In this document: positions 7,701-14,359 of the stretch, one piece after another
Numbering within the stretch: position 1 is the stretch's first letter
Layout of the letters: every line of letters starts with the position of its first letter
Origin: Bryobacterales bacterium
Lineage (GTDB): Bacteria; Acidobacteriota; Terriglobia; Bryobacterales; Bryobacteraceae
Direction: 5' to 3'
Length of the DNA: 18,227 nt
Assembly (NCBI GenBank): GCA_016880505.1
Contig: JAEHDI010000884.1
Span: forward strand, 1-18,227
Program-made: the position numbers and the translations under genes
The notes under the pieces: model-generated
Told to the model about the DNA's origin: nothing
The model's input: only the letters and a program-made list of their open reading frames with translations
The model's database searches: none

Positions 7701-8209
7701 GATACGACGTGTACGTGAAACTGATGGAGGAGACGGTTCGCGAGTTGAAGGGAGAAGAGGTTCCGGTCGAGGTCCATTCGACATTGAACCTTGGACTCGA
7801 CGTCCGGATACCCCCCGAGTACATCGCGGAGGAGCACCAGCGGCTCCGCGTCTACAAGAAGATCGCCGATGTCGCCGAGCGCAGCCAGGCGGACGTGATC
7901 CTGGCCGAACTCCGGGACCGCTTTGGCCCGCCACCTGAGGCGGTTTCGAACCTGCTCGAGTTCTCACTCCTGAAATCACTCGCCAAACGGCTTGGCATTG
8001 AGTCGATCGAGAGGCGCCAGGGCGCCCTCAACGTGAAGTTCCACCGGGAATCCCGCGTGAACCCGGCGCGGCTGATGAACCTAGTGAACCGCACGGCGGG
8101 TGGGCAATTCACGCCCGCGGGGATTCTCCGTGTGCCCATCGAAGGCGGTTCCACCCCGCGGAAAGTGTTGGAACAGGTGAAGGACTGCCTCGTGCATCTC
8201 TCGCCGTAG
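4748..8209 (+). CDS. mfd: Transcription-repair coupling factor Mfd
   Basis: Mfd recognises RNA polymerase stalled at DNA damage, pushes it off with its ATP-driven translocase, and recruits UvrA. At 1153 residues it is full length. Domains in order: the UvrB-like damage-complex homology region (about 1-340, with SPHSEISEERAVGLW near 115-130); a linker domain; the RNA polymerase interaction domain (about 490-550, beginning DLKPGDYMVHSEHGVGRFLG); the translocase with Walker A GDVGFGKTE (642-650), DEEQ box (743-746), TMSATPIPRT (767-776), motif V TTIIENGLDIP and motif VI QLRGRVGRS (912-920); the TRG-type region around FKIAALDLELRGAGNLLGG (957-975); and the C-terminal regulatory domain. Codons 880-900 use strikingly AT-rich codons, unlike the rest. 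It follows hldE2 with a four-base overlap. Confidence 0.98.
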   Translation: MTHPEIRNLLEGLGRHPAFQELLGRIQKEPVSRNPLSGLNPTAKALYTVLLWKAFERPVIVVVEGVRQAEALGETVETLFDLLRGGRSVPPPQVLPALDVLPHQRLSPHSEISEERAVGLWRLASGVAPITITPITSALLRTETAEFYRQLAITLRAGEEVPFDAVVEHLRSVGYEHREPVEMVGEFSVRGGILDVFSPEASRPVRIEFIGDQVESMRRFDVETQRSVVKTEECTLLPLSETPKSAGLFAELYERLGREHVPNMDEAFPGWEFMAALVRPRENSLIELAANPLVIWDEPAQLRDVANRLWERMETTEPVGTCPPDRIFFRWDELDERLGSAAQVEFTELALDPRPGPRIGTRPAMTFHGNMPVAVAETRNAVEQGGRVVFFAASAGELERLADVFREYSVPFQLGIEPSASTPQYLAEHAYLAGSAASTYLVKGLLRRGVVFPEQQVTLFGSEDLFDSSELVPRPAARAHHFAFSFDLTDLKPGDYMVHSEHGVGRFLGLRELSLGDQKGDFMLLEYAGEAKLYVPLPRLDLVQKYRGAGDGAPPLDRLGGTTWNRTKSRVKAKMRDMADELLKLYAERKLAQGVAFSPDSNWQREFEDAFEFTETKDQLVAVQEIKRDMEVAHPMDRLLCGDVGFGKTEVAMRAVFKVLGDGRQAAVLAPTTVLCFQHYETFRRRFGPFPVRVEMLSRFLSPKERKTVLADLADGKVDIVIGTHRLLSKDVQFRDLGLLIVDEEQRFGVGHKERLKQIRKNVDVLTMSATPIPRTLHMSLVGLRDMSVIETPPKDRLAIHTVVAHFDWDLIRTAVDQELSRGGQVYFVHNRTDSIWSRAAMIQELTPHSRVAVGHGQMSEGQLEKVMLGFMKHEYDVLVCTTIIENGLDIPLANTIIVDHAERYGLSELYQLRGRVGRSNRRAYAYLLVPPDTELSETARKRLAALKEFSELGAGFKIAALDLELRGAGNLLGGEQHGHINAVGYDVYVKLMEETVRELKGEEVPVEVHSTLNLGLDVRIPPEYIAEEHQRLRVYKKIADVAERSQADVILAELRDRFGPPPEAVSNLLEFSLLKSLAKRLGIESIERRQGALNVKFHRESRVNPARLMNLVNRTAGGQFTPAGILRVPIEGGSTPRKVLEQVKDCLVHLSP

Positions 8210-8227
8210 CTATTTCATAATAGAGCC

Positions 8228-9379
8228 ATGGTGTCAGTGTTGCGTTTTCTCGGTACATTCCTGCTTGCTTGGGGCGCTCTCGCCGCCGACGTGCGGGTCG
8301 TCGAAGTGATCGTGGCGAAAGTAAACAACGAGATCATCACGTCGAGCGAGCTCGAACGCGGGCGCCGCCTGATCGAAGCCCAGTTGCGCCGGAGCGGGAC
8401 GAGCGGCCAGCAGCTCGAGGAGGCCGTGAGCGAACGCACGAAGGACGTGCTGCGCGACCGCATCGATCAGTTGCTGCTCGTGCAGAAGGGCAAGGATCTG
8501 GATGTCAACGTCGACAGCGAGGTGACGAAGGAACTTGCCAACCTCCAACGGCTAAACAAGATTGCCGATCAGGACAAGTTCCAGCAGTGGATCCGCGAAC
8601 AGAGCGGCATGCCGTTTGAGGACTTCAAGTCGGAAATGCGGAACGACTTTCTGAAGAGGCGCGTAATCGGGCAGGAAGTCGGGTCAAAGATCAGTATTCC
8701 CCGGGCTGAAGCCCGCGACTATTACGACAAGCACAAGGAAGAGTTTGTGCGCGAGGAGCGGGTCTTTCTCAGCGAGATCTTGCTTTCGACTCAGGGCAAG
8801 AGCGGAAGCGATCCCGCTGTGTTGGAAAAGAAAGCCAAGGACCTCGTTACGCGGGCGCGCAACGGGGAGCGCTTCGGCGAGCTCGCTCGCGACAACTCCG
8901 ACGCAGACTCGTCGAGCACTCAGGGGCAACTGGGCGCCTTCAAGCGGACGGACCTGAACAAAGATATCGCCCAAGTGGTCTTCAGCAACGATCGGGGCTA
9001 CGTGACCGACCCGATCAAAGTCGCGAACGGGTTTCTGATCCTCCGCGTGGACGAGCGGCATCAGGCCGGTCAGGCTGCCTTCGAAGAAGTGGAGAACGAG
9101 ATCATGGAGAAGATCTACATGCCCCGCTTCGATCCCGCCGTCCGGACCTACTTGACCAAGCTTCGCGAGGAGGCGTTTCTGGAGATCCGGGAAGGCTACG
9201 TCGACACCGGCGCGGCGCCCGGCAAGGATACGGGATGGAGGGATCCGGCACAGCTCAGGCCGCAAACGGTCACGAGGGAAGAGATCGCGACCAGCATTCG
9301 ACGGAAACGTCTGCTCTGGCTCATGCCGTTACCTGGCACCAAGACGTCTTCGCGAGAAAGCAGTAGCGTGCAACAGTAG
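8228..9379 (+). CDS. SurA-like periplasmic peptidyl-prolyl cis-trans isomerase / chaperone
   Basis: A 383-residue exported parvulin-type protein, likely helping fold outer-membrane proteins in the periplasm. Residues 1-20 look like a signal peptide (Arg near the start, LGTFLLAWGALA, cleavage near ALA-A). A SurA N-terminal domain follows, with VNNEIITSSELERG (32-45) and the helix pair to about 160. A single parvulin domain covers about 176-276 (RVFLSEILLST, then GERFGELARDNSDADSS, QGQLGAFKRTDL, PIKVANGFLILRVDE). E. coli SurA has two such domains. The C-terminus carries an extension with the basic-hydrophobic KRLLWLMPLPGTK and a Ser/Gln tail. It lies 18 bases after mfd and 14 before the YhaM-like gene, so all three are probably co-transcribed. 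The ribosome-binding site is weak (AGAG). SurA versus PrsA-like naming is uncertain; the fold is clear. Confidence 0.88.
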   Translation: MVSVLRFLGTFLLAWGALAADVRVVEVIVAKVNNEIITSSELERGRRLIEAQLRRSGTSGQQLEEAVSERTKDVLRDRIDQLLLVQKGKDLDVNVDSEVTKELANLQRLNKIADQDKFQQWIREQSGMPFEDFKSEMRNDFLKRRVIGQEVGSKISIPRAEARDYYDKHKEEFVREERVFLSEILLSTQGKSGSDPAVLEKKAKDLVTRARNGERFGELARDNSDADSSSTQGQLGAFKRTDLNKDIAQVVFSNDRGYVTDPIKVANGFLILRVDERHQAGQAAFEEVENEIMEKIYMPRFDPAVRTYLTKLREEAFLEIREGYVDTGAAPGKDTGWRDPAQLRPQTVTREEIATSIRRKRLLWLMPLPGTKTSSRESSSVQQ

Positions 9380-9393
9380 CGCCGGCACTCCCG

Positions 9394-10497
9394 ATGAAAT
9401 CTCCTTACGTCCGCGATCTTCAACCGAACCAGATCGTTACCGCGACGTTTCTGGTTCACGCAAAAGAGATTCGCCAGAAGAAAACGGGCGATCCGTATCT
9501 GTCGCTGTTGCTCGGCGACCGGACCGGCGACGTCGACGGCAAGATGTGGGACAACGTGGGCGAGGTGATGGATACCTTCGACCGCGATGACTTCGTGCGG
9601 ATCAAGGCCCTGCTCAGCATCTATCAGAACCGGCCACAGCTCACGATCCACAAACTGCAGCGGCTCGATCCGGCCGAGGTTGATCCGGGCGATTTTTTCC
9701 CGGTCTCCGCCCGCGACCCGGAGGAGATGTGGACGGAGGTCCGGCAAATCGTCGCCGGCTTCACCAATCCGCATCTCAAGGCGCTGGTGGAGGCGCTGCT
9801 CGATGACCCCGAGATTGCCACACTCTACCGCCGCGCCCCGGCGGCGAAGATGATCCACCATGCGTATCTGGGAGGCTTGATCGAGCACGTGCTGTCGCTA
9901 TGCACACTCTGCCGCTTCATGGCGCAACACTACAGCAACATCGATCTCGACCTTCTGCTCACCGGGGCGCTGCTGCACGACATCGGAAAGCTGTACGAAC
10001 TGAGCTACGACCGAAGCTTCGGCTATACCACGGAAGGGCAGTTGTTGGGGCACATCGCCATCGGCGTGCGTCTGATCGAGCAAAAACTGGGCCAGTTACC
10101 CGACTTCCCGCCGCGGCTTCGGGCGCTGGTGGAGCACATGGTGTTGAGCCACCACGGACAACTGGAGTTCGGCTCGCCGAAAGTGCCTCTCTTCCCCGAG
10201 GCGATGCTTCTACACTACCTGGACGATCTGGACTCCAAGATGGAGTGCATGCGTGCCCTCGTCGAGCACGACCGGCAGGTGGAGGGCGACTGGACGAGTT
10301 ACAGCCACTCGCTGGAACGGACGGTCCTCAAGAAGCTGCGGTATCTGGAGGGACGGCCGGAATTGGATCCTCCGGAGCCAGCGCTGGTACCACCAACGCC
10401 AGCGGCCACGAAACCGCTCGCGCGCCCGAACCGACCGGAGCGGGGACCGAGCCTCTTCGGAGAAAAGCTGATAGACGCTCTCGGCAAGGAGCAGTAA
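9394..10497 (+). CDS. YhaM-like OB-fold/HD-domain 3'-5' exoribonuclease
   Basis: A 367-residue cytoplasmic protein with the YhaM arrangement: an N-terminal OB-fold nucleic-acid-binding domain (about 12-92, with VTATFLVHAKEIRQKKTG and YLSLLLGDRTGDVDGKMWDN) and a metal-dependent HD domain (about 150-290). HD residues seen are the HHAYLGGLIEHV segment (H155, H156, H165), LLHDIGKLYEL with H195-D196, GHIAIG (H220), LSHHGQLEFGSP (H253, H254) and LHYLDDLDSKM (D277, D278, D280). YhaM of Bacillus, about 314 residues, trims RNA and single-stranded DNA from the 3' end. This protein has about 45 more residues, in a Pro-rich C-terminal tail. The stop TAA is directly followed by the ATG of the BlaI-like gene. 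The nuclease role is inferred from family; the domains are clear. Confidence 0.87.
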   Translation: MKSPYVRDLQPNQIVTATFLVHAKEIRQKKTGDPYLSLLLGDRTGDVDGKMWDNVGEVMDTFDRDDFVRIKALLSIYQNRPQLTIHKLQRLDPAEVDPGDFFPVSARDPEEMWTEVRQIVAGFTNPHLKALVEALLDDPEIATLYRRAPAAKMIHHAYLGGLIEHVLSLCTLCRFMAQHYSNIDLDLLLTGALLHDIGKLYELSYDRSFGYTTEGQLLGHIAIGVRLIEQKLGQLPDFPPRLRALVEHMVLSHHGQLEFGSPKVPLFPEAMLLHYLDDLDSKMECMRALVEHDRQVEGDWTSYSHSLERTVLKKLRYLEGRPELDPPEPALVPPTPAATKPLARPNRPERGPSLFGEKLIDALGKEQ

Positions 10498-10905
10498 ATG
10501 CGCAGGCCGGCGCCGCCCCGTGAAATCCCGCCTCCTCTCGAACTGGAATGCCTGAAGGAGATCTGGCGGTTGGGCGAGGGCAGCGTCAAGGACGTCCGTG
10601 ACTCTCTTGCTCCGCGGCGGCATCTCGCCTACACGACCGTGATGACGTTACTCGAACGTCTGGTACGCAAGGGCGCCGCGTCCCGGCGGAAAACCGGCAG
10701 GTCGTTCCTGTATGCTCCGATCCTCTCCAGGGAAACCCTGCGCCGGTTGGCCGTCCGGGAACTCGTCGAATCGCTGTTCGAAGGGTCCGAATACGAACTC
10801 GCGGCTTATCTCCGGAACGGCGGGTTACTTGAGCCGGATCATTCAGACGGGTTGGAATCCGAACCTATCGTCCCCGGCGAGAAACTCGACACCGCTCTTC
10901 TCTGA
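10498..10905 (+). CDS. BlaI/MecI/CopY-family winged-helix transcriptional repressor
   Basis: A 135-residue DNA-binding protein with the BlaI fold: PPPLELECLKEIWRLGEGSV (11-30), a helix-turn-helix with KDVRDSL, then recognition helix AYTTVMTLLERLVRKGA (44-60) and wing RRKTGRSFLYAP (63-74). A dimerisation helix follows (ETLRRLAVRELVESLFEGS). Family members repress beta-lactamase, copper or stress genes and are often inactivated by a partner BlaR/M56 protease. No M56 gene is near, so the target and inducer are unknown. The ATG directly follows the TAA of the YhaM-like gene and has AAGGAG (10486-10491) six bases upstream, the best ribosome-binding site in this run. It ends with a TGA that abuts the stop of the convergent HAD gene. 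The acidic C-terminal 25 residues are unlike classic BlaI. Confidence 0.9.
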   Translation: MRRPAPPREIPPPLELECLKEIWRLGEGSVKDVRDSLAPRRHLAYTTVMTLLERLVRKGAASRRKTGRSFLYAPILSRETLRRLAVRELVESLFEGSEYELAAYLRNGGLLEPDHSDGLESEPIVPGEKLDTALL

Positions 10906-11511
10906 TCACCAGACGATCCCGCGGGAGCGCATGTCATCTTCCAGTTGAGGCAGGGATTGGAACTGGACTGCATCGATTCCATGTTCGCGCGCCGCCTCCA
11001 CGTTCATTGCGATATCGTCCGTGAAGAAGATCTCCCCGGGGCTGCAACCGGCCTTCGCGACCGCTTCGCGGTAGATCTCCGGCGCCGGCTTCATGGCGCC
11101 CACTTCGTAGGACAGCACGCAGTGGTCGAAATGGCGCATGATCGGATACTTGTCGCGGATCATCTCGAAATGGATGACGTTGGTATTGGACAGCAGCAGT
11201 AAACGATAACGGTCATGCAGGGACGCGACCATCGCCTCTGGAATCAGGGTCTCCGGAAGGAAAATGCTGCTCCACATCTCGCAGAACCGCTCGTAGCTGA
11301 CCTGGAGGTCGAGAGCCTCGGTGACCCGGCGAACGAACTCACCCGGGGCGACTTTGCCTTCCTCGAATGGCAGTACAAGGCCCGTCTCACGGAGGCGCCG
11401 GCGGATCTCCTCCGGTGGATGCACGCACTCGGCGGCGATGGCCGCGTATCCGCGCTGGAAGTCAAACGGCACGATGACCTGCCCCAGGTCGAAGATGATG
11501 GTCCGGGTCAC
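10906..11511 (-). CDS. HAD-superfamily hydrolase, YihX-like (subfamily IA)
   Basis: A 201-residue phosphatase-type protein, cytoplasmic, of the HAD family with a small helical cap. Motif I is IIFDLGQVIVPFDF with nucleophile D8; the glycine at +2 is normal for the YihX branch, whose characterised member dephosphorylates glucose 1-phosphate. Motif II is LLLLSNTN (S108), motif III lysine is in GAMKPAPEIY (K141), and motif IV is IFFTDDIAMNVEAA (D165, D166). I start at the GTG at 11511, giving MTRTIIFDLG. The longer open frame to TTG 11601 would run into the SRP RNA and adds sequence unlike the family. The substrate cannot be told from the sequence. It converges on the BlaI-like gene with no base between the stops. 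Confidence 0.86.
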   Translation of the reverse strand: MTRTIIFDLGQVIVPFDFQRGYAAIAAECVHPPEEIRRRLRETGLVLPFEEGKVAPGEFVRRVTEALDLQVSYERFCEMWSSIFLPETLIPEAMVASLHDRYRLLLLSNTNVIHFEMIRDKYPIMRHFDHCVLSYEVGAMKPAPEIYREAVAKAGCSPGEIFFTDDIAMNVEAAREHGIDAVQFQSLPQLEDDMRSRGIVW

Positions 11512-11551
11512 ATTTCGAGTGTAACGAATCGGTCGCTGGAGCCCGGCGTGG

Positions 11552-11557
11552 TAGCAT
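11552..11557 (+). promoter_or_regulatory. Possible -10 box for the SRP RNA
   Basis: TAGCAT matches four of six bases of the sigma70 -10 consensus. It sits about eight bases before the predicted 5' end of the SRP RNA, which is the right distance. No good -35 box lies 16-18 bases upstream, so this is a weak call made mainly from position. Confidence 0.3.
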
Positions 11558-11564
11558 GAGAAGT

Positions 11565-11673
11565 TGTCAGGCTCCGGGCTTCGTGCAACGGGCCGCTGCA
11601 AACCCCGCCAGGTCCGGAAGGAAGCAACGGTAGTGGCCCAGCCCGTGTGCCGCGGATCACCCGGGGCCTGGCA
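11565..11673 (+). ncRNA. ffs: Signal recognition particle RNA, bacterial small (4.5S) type
   Basis: The RNA that binds Ffh to form the signal recognition particle, which targets membrane proteins to the translocon. The universally conserved tip is present as AGGTCCGGAAGGAAGCA (11610-11626), with the GGAA tetraloop. The ends close with CAGGCTCCGGG (11568-11578) pairing with CCCGGGGCCTG (11660-11670) with one G-U pair. Inner helices are ACGGGC (11588-11593) with GCCCGT (11641-11646) and GCCA (11607-11610) with TGGC (11634-11637). The length of about 109 bases fits the small bacterial class without an Alu domain. The exact ends are set from base pairing. It lies 44 bases before dnaX, a neighbourhood also seen in Firmicutes. 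Confidence 0.94.
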
Positions 11674-11717
11674 TTCTGTCGTCGCCGCCTGAACCGGAAA
11701 CCGTAGAGCCGATCTCC

Positions 11718-13343
11718 ATGTACCAGGTCATTGCACGAAAATATCGTCCTCAGACCTTCGCGGAGCTGGTGAGCCAGGACCACGTCAAGACTACCCTGGA
11801 AAACGCGATCCGGCAGAACCGGATCGCTCACGGTTACATCTTTTCCGGCCAGCGGGGCACCGGCAAAACGACCGTGGCCCGCATTCTCGCGCGCTGCCTG
11901 AACTGTGTCGACGGACCCACCGCCACCCCGTGCGGGACGTGCGCAAGCTGCGTTGAGATCGCCAACGGAAACGCCCCGGACGTCATCGAGATCGACGCCG
12001 CCTCCAACCGCGGTATCAACGAGATGCGGGAACTGCGGGAGAACGTCCGCTACCGTCCCGCGCGCGACCGGCACAAGGTGTTTATCATCGACGAGGCGCA
12101 CCAGATCACCAGCGAAGCGTTCAACGCCTTGTTGAAGACGCTCGAGGAGCCGCCGGAGTGGGTGGTGTTTATCCTCTGCACCACCGAGGCACACAAGATC
12201 CCGTCAACGATCGCGTCACGCTGCCAGCACTTCAGCTTCCGTTCGGTGGACTTCGAGGACGTCGTCGCCCGCATGGAATACATCTGCCGGGAGGAAGGGA
12301 TCCAGGCCGACGCAGAGGTGCTCGCCGTGCTCGCCCAGGCCGGAGACGGCAGTGTGCGGGACTCCCTCTCGGCGCTTGACCAGGCGATCGCCTGCTGCGG
12401 AACCGAACTCAAGGCGGATGAGGTTCGGGTGCTGCTAGGCGCGTTCTCGCTCGACTCGCTCCACGAGGTCACCGAGGCGCTTGGCCAGTCCGACTCGGCC
12501 AAAATGCTGGCGGTGGTCGACGAACTTGAGCGCAACGGACACAACCTGCAGCACTTCTGCCGAGAACTGGCGCGCTACTTTCGAAACCTGGTGGTTGCGA
12601 AGATCGCCGGCGCCTCGACGCGGCTGATCGCCGCTTCGCCCGCGGAGCGAGAGCGGCTCGCAGAGATCGCCGCTTCGTTCTCGCAGGAGGATCTCACACG
12701 TTACCTTCAGATCGCCCTCGATCTGTATGGCGATCTCCAGCGTTCTCTCCAACCACGGCTTCACATGGAGATCGGACTGCTCCGGATGGTGCAGGCCGGC
12801 CGGCTGATAGCAATCGAAGAGGCCCTGTCGATGGTCGGCGAGGGAGGATCCCAGCCTCCACAGCCGCCTCCGTCGGCTCGCCGCTCCGAGCCGCCGCGTG
12901 CCGGAGCGGCATCGCGTACAGCCCAACCGCCAACTGCGCCCGCAACAGCGGAGCCTGCCTCTGCAACGACGGGCGACACCGGATGGAAACAGAAGCTGCA
13001 TGCCGCGTTTGTCGAGCTCGGCATGCCGTTCACCGCCGACGCCATCGAACACTCCGACGTCACTGAGGTAGCCGGAGAGTTGCAGTTTCTGACGCCGAAG
13101 GACTTCAGGCTGTCGATGAAAGAGCCGGACCTCCGGCGTGCGTTGACTCACCTGGGCTTCGCTTCGATGCGGCTGAAGGTCACGTTTGGCGAGCCCACGG
13201 CCCCCACACCCGTCGCGCCGCAGGTGGCGGCGACCGGTGACGAGAATGAACTGACCCGCCGTGCGCTGGCGCACCCGGAAGTGCAGCGGTTCCGCGAAAC
13301 GTTCGGCGGGCAGGTTCGCGCGGTGAGAAATCTGAAAGAATAG
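11718..13343 (+). CDS. dnaX: DNA polymerase III subunit tau (DnaX)
   Basis: Clamp-loader ATPase that loads the sliding clamp and ties the replisome together. 541 residues. The first 370 hold the AAA+ region: Walker A GQRGTGKT (44-51), zinc site Cys63/72/75/78, DEAH box 125-128, CTTE sensor 1 (154-157), and SRC with arginine finger R168. Domain III follows to about 365. A Pro/Ala/Arg-rich linker (about 385-425) separates it from a C-terminal domain starting GDTGWKQKL, which would contact the polymerase in tau. I found no A-rich slippery heptamer in the gene, so there is no sign of the frameshifted gamma form known from E. coli. The ATG at 11718 begins MYQVIARKYRPQTF, the standard family start; its ribosome-binding site is weak. 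It heads the dnaX-ybaB-recR group. Confidence 0.97.
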   Translation: MYQVIARKYRPQTFAELVSQDHVKTTLENAIRQNRIAHGYIFSGQRGTGKTTVARILARCLNCVDGPTATPCGTCASCVEIANGNAPDVIEIDAASNRGINEMRELRENVRYRPARDRHKVFIIDEAHQITSEAFNALLKTLEEPPEWVVFILCTTEAHKIPSTIASRCQHFSFRSVDFEDVVARMEYICREEGIQADAEVLAVLAQAGDGSVRDSLSALDQAIACCGTELKADEVRVLLGAFSLDSLHEVTEALGQSDSAKMLAVVDELERNGHNLQHFCRELARYFRNLVVAKIAGASTRLIAASPAERERLAEIAASFSQEDLTRYLQIALDLYGDLQRSLQPRLHMEIGLLRMVQAGRLIAIEEALSMVGEGGSQPPQPPPSARRSEPPRAGAASRTAQPPTAPATAEPASATTGDTGWKQKLHAAFVELGMPFTADAIEHSDVTEVAGELQFLTPKDFRLSMKEPDLRRALTHLGFASMRLKVTFGEPTAPTPVAPQVAATGDENELTRRALAHPEVQRFRETFGGQVRAVRNLKE

Positions 13344-13349
13344 TCGGTG

Positions 13350-13406
13350 GCGTGTGGCTCATTTCACGCCGGACGTCTGAGTCCGTCCCGAACCTCGAGC
13401 CACGGG
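13350..13406 (+). other. Nested inverted repeats between dnaX and ybaB
   Basis: In the 89-base gap an outer stem GTGGCTC (13354-13360) pairs exactly with GAGCCAC (13397-13403). Inside it CGGAC (13370-13374) pairs with GTCCG (13381-13385) across a six-base loop. A competing hairpin GCGTG (13350-13354) with CACGC (13365-13369) would use part of the same 5' arm. No T-run follows, so this does not look like an intrinsic terminator. It may be an RNA structure acting on ybaB expression or message stability. The pairing is seen; the role is a guess. Confidence 0.4.
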
Positions 13407-13432
13407 CTGCATGCCGACCGAAGGGAGCTTCC

Positions 13433-13741
13433 ATGAAACTGCCCGGGAATTTGCAGGCGATGATGAAGCAGGCACAACAGATGCAGGAGCGCCTGCAAGA
13501 AGAGATTGCCCAGGTCCGCGTCGAGGCTTCGGCCGGCGGAGGGATGGTGACCGTTCAGATGAGCGGCCAGAAGAACGTCCTCGGAGTCAAGATCGACCCG
13601 GAAGTCGCCGGCGACGTAGAGATGTTGCAGGACATGGTCATGGCCGCCTGTAACGAGGCCGCCAAGAAGGTCGACGAGGCCATCCAGCAGAAGACCAGCG
13701 GCCTGCTTGGCGGTCTTGGTCTTCCTCCCGGGATGTTTTAG
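13433..13741 (+). CDS. ybaB: YbaB/EbfC-family nucleoid-associated protein
   Basis: A 102-residue DNA-binding protein of the YbaB/EbfC family, which forms tweezer-like dimers and binds DNA with little sequence preference. Seen: N-terminal helix with MMKQAQQMQERLQEEIAQVR (10-29), then VEASAGGGMVTVQMSGQ strands, LGVKIDPEV, and a long C-terminal helix ACNEAAKKVDEAIQQKT ending in the typical Gly/Leu-rich GLLGGLGLPPGMF. I choose the ATG at 13433 because AAGGGAG (13421-13427) stands five bases before it and the family begins here. The longer reading from 13352 only adds non-family sequence from the leader. It sits between dnaX and recR, the classic position, with 15 bases to recR. Confidence 0.95.
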   Translation: MKLPGNLQAMMKQAQQMQERLQEEIAQVRVEASAGGGMVTVQMSGQKNVLGVKIDPEVAGDVEMLQDMVMAACNEAAKKVDEAIQQKTSGLLGGLGLPPGMF

Positions 13742-13756
13742 GAGCACGGAGCAGCC

Positions 13757-14356
13757 ATGCCCGATTTTGCGGAACCGCTGGCACGGCTCATTATCGAGTT
13801 CAAGCGCCTTCCCGGTATCGGCCAGAAATCCGCCCAGCGCATCGCTTTTCATGTGCTGCGCGGCAGCCGGGACGACGCAGCACGGCTTGCACAGGCCGTA
13901 CTGGACGTCAAAGACAAACTGAGTCTCTGCGCCGTGTGCAACAACGTCAGTGACGGCGAGATGTGCCCGTTCTGCCTGGACCCCGGACGTGACGCCTCGG
14001 TCATCTGCGTGGTCGAAGAGCCTCATAACATCATGCCCGTGGAGACGACGCGGCAGTACCAGGGGCTCTATCACGTCCTTCACGGGGCCATCTCGCCGCT
14101 GCGCGGCGTGGGTCCGGACCAGTTGCGGATCAAGAGCCTGCTGGAGCGACTCGAAGGCAGCCCGGTGAAGGAGATCATCCTCGCTACCAATCCCACGGTC
14201 GAGGGTGAGGCGACCGCCGCCTACCTGGCGAGGTTGCTGAAACCACTCGGCCTCAAAGTGACACGAATTGCGATGGGAATCCCGGTGGGAAGCGACCTCG
14301 ACTTCGCGGACGAGGTGACCATGACAAAATCGCTTGAGAACCGCCGGGAATTGTAG
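13757..14356 (+). CDS. recR: Recombination mediator protein RecR
   Basis: RecR works with RecO (and RecF) to load RecA on gapped single-stranded DNA. The 199 residues match the family norm. Seen in order: helix-hairpin-helix LPGIGQKSAQRIAFHVL (18-34), zinc finger Cys58/Cys61/Cys70/Cys73 (LCAVCNNVSDGEMCPFC), then the Toprim domain with VICVVEEPHN (82-91), the loop GLYHVLHGAISPLRGVGP (103-120) and ILATNPTVEGEATAAYL, followed by VTRIAMGIPVGSDLDFAD near the C-terminus. GGAG (13748-13751) is five bases before the ATG. The stop TAG is three bases from the stop of the convergent mtaB gene, leaving no room for a terminator. Confidence 0.98.
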   Translation: MPDFAEPLARLIIEFKRLPGIGQKSAQRIAFHVLRGSRDDAARLAQAVLDVKDKLSLCAVCNNVSDGEMCPFCLDPGRDASVICVVEEPHNIMPVETTRQYQGLYHVLHGAISPLRGVGPDQLRIKSLLERLEGSPVKEIILATNPTVEGEATAAYLARLLKPLGLKVTRIAMGIPVGSDLDFADEVTMTKSLENRREL

Positions 14357-14359
14357 GAA

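Noticed and set aside
6836..7837. Minus-strand open frame of 333 codons inside mfd
   Set aside because: It is the antisense of a highly conserved translocase region and shows no motif or ribosome-binding site of its own.
11512..11601. N-terminal extension of the HAD hydrolase to a TTG at 11601
   Set aside because: The extension runs into the SRP RNA and adds 30 residues with no family match. The GTG at 11511 gives the normal HAD start just before motif I.
12435..13274. Minus-strand open frame of 279 codons inside dnaX
   Set aside because: It is antisense to dnaX and low in complexity (Arg/Gly/Leu), typical of a composition artefact.
11718..13343. Programmed frameshift in dnaX giving a gamma subunit
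   Set aside because: I saw no A AAA AAG or longer A-run with a following stem in the expected region after the AAA+ domains.
13352..13432. Extended N-terminus of YbaB
   Set aside because: The added 27 residues come from the structured gap. The ATG at 13433 has a near-perfect ribosome-binding site and the family start.
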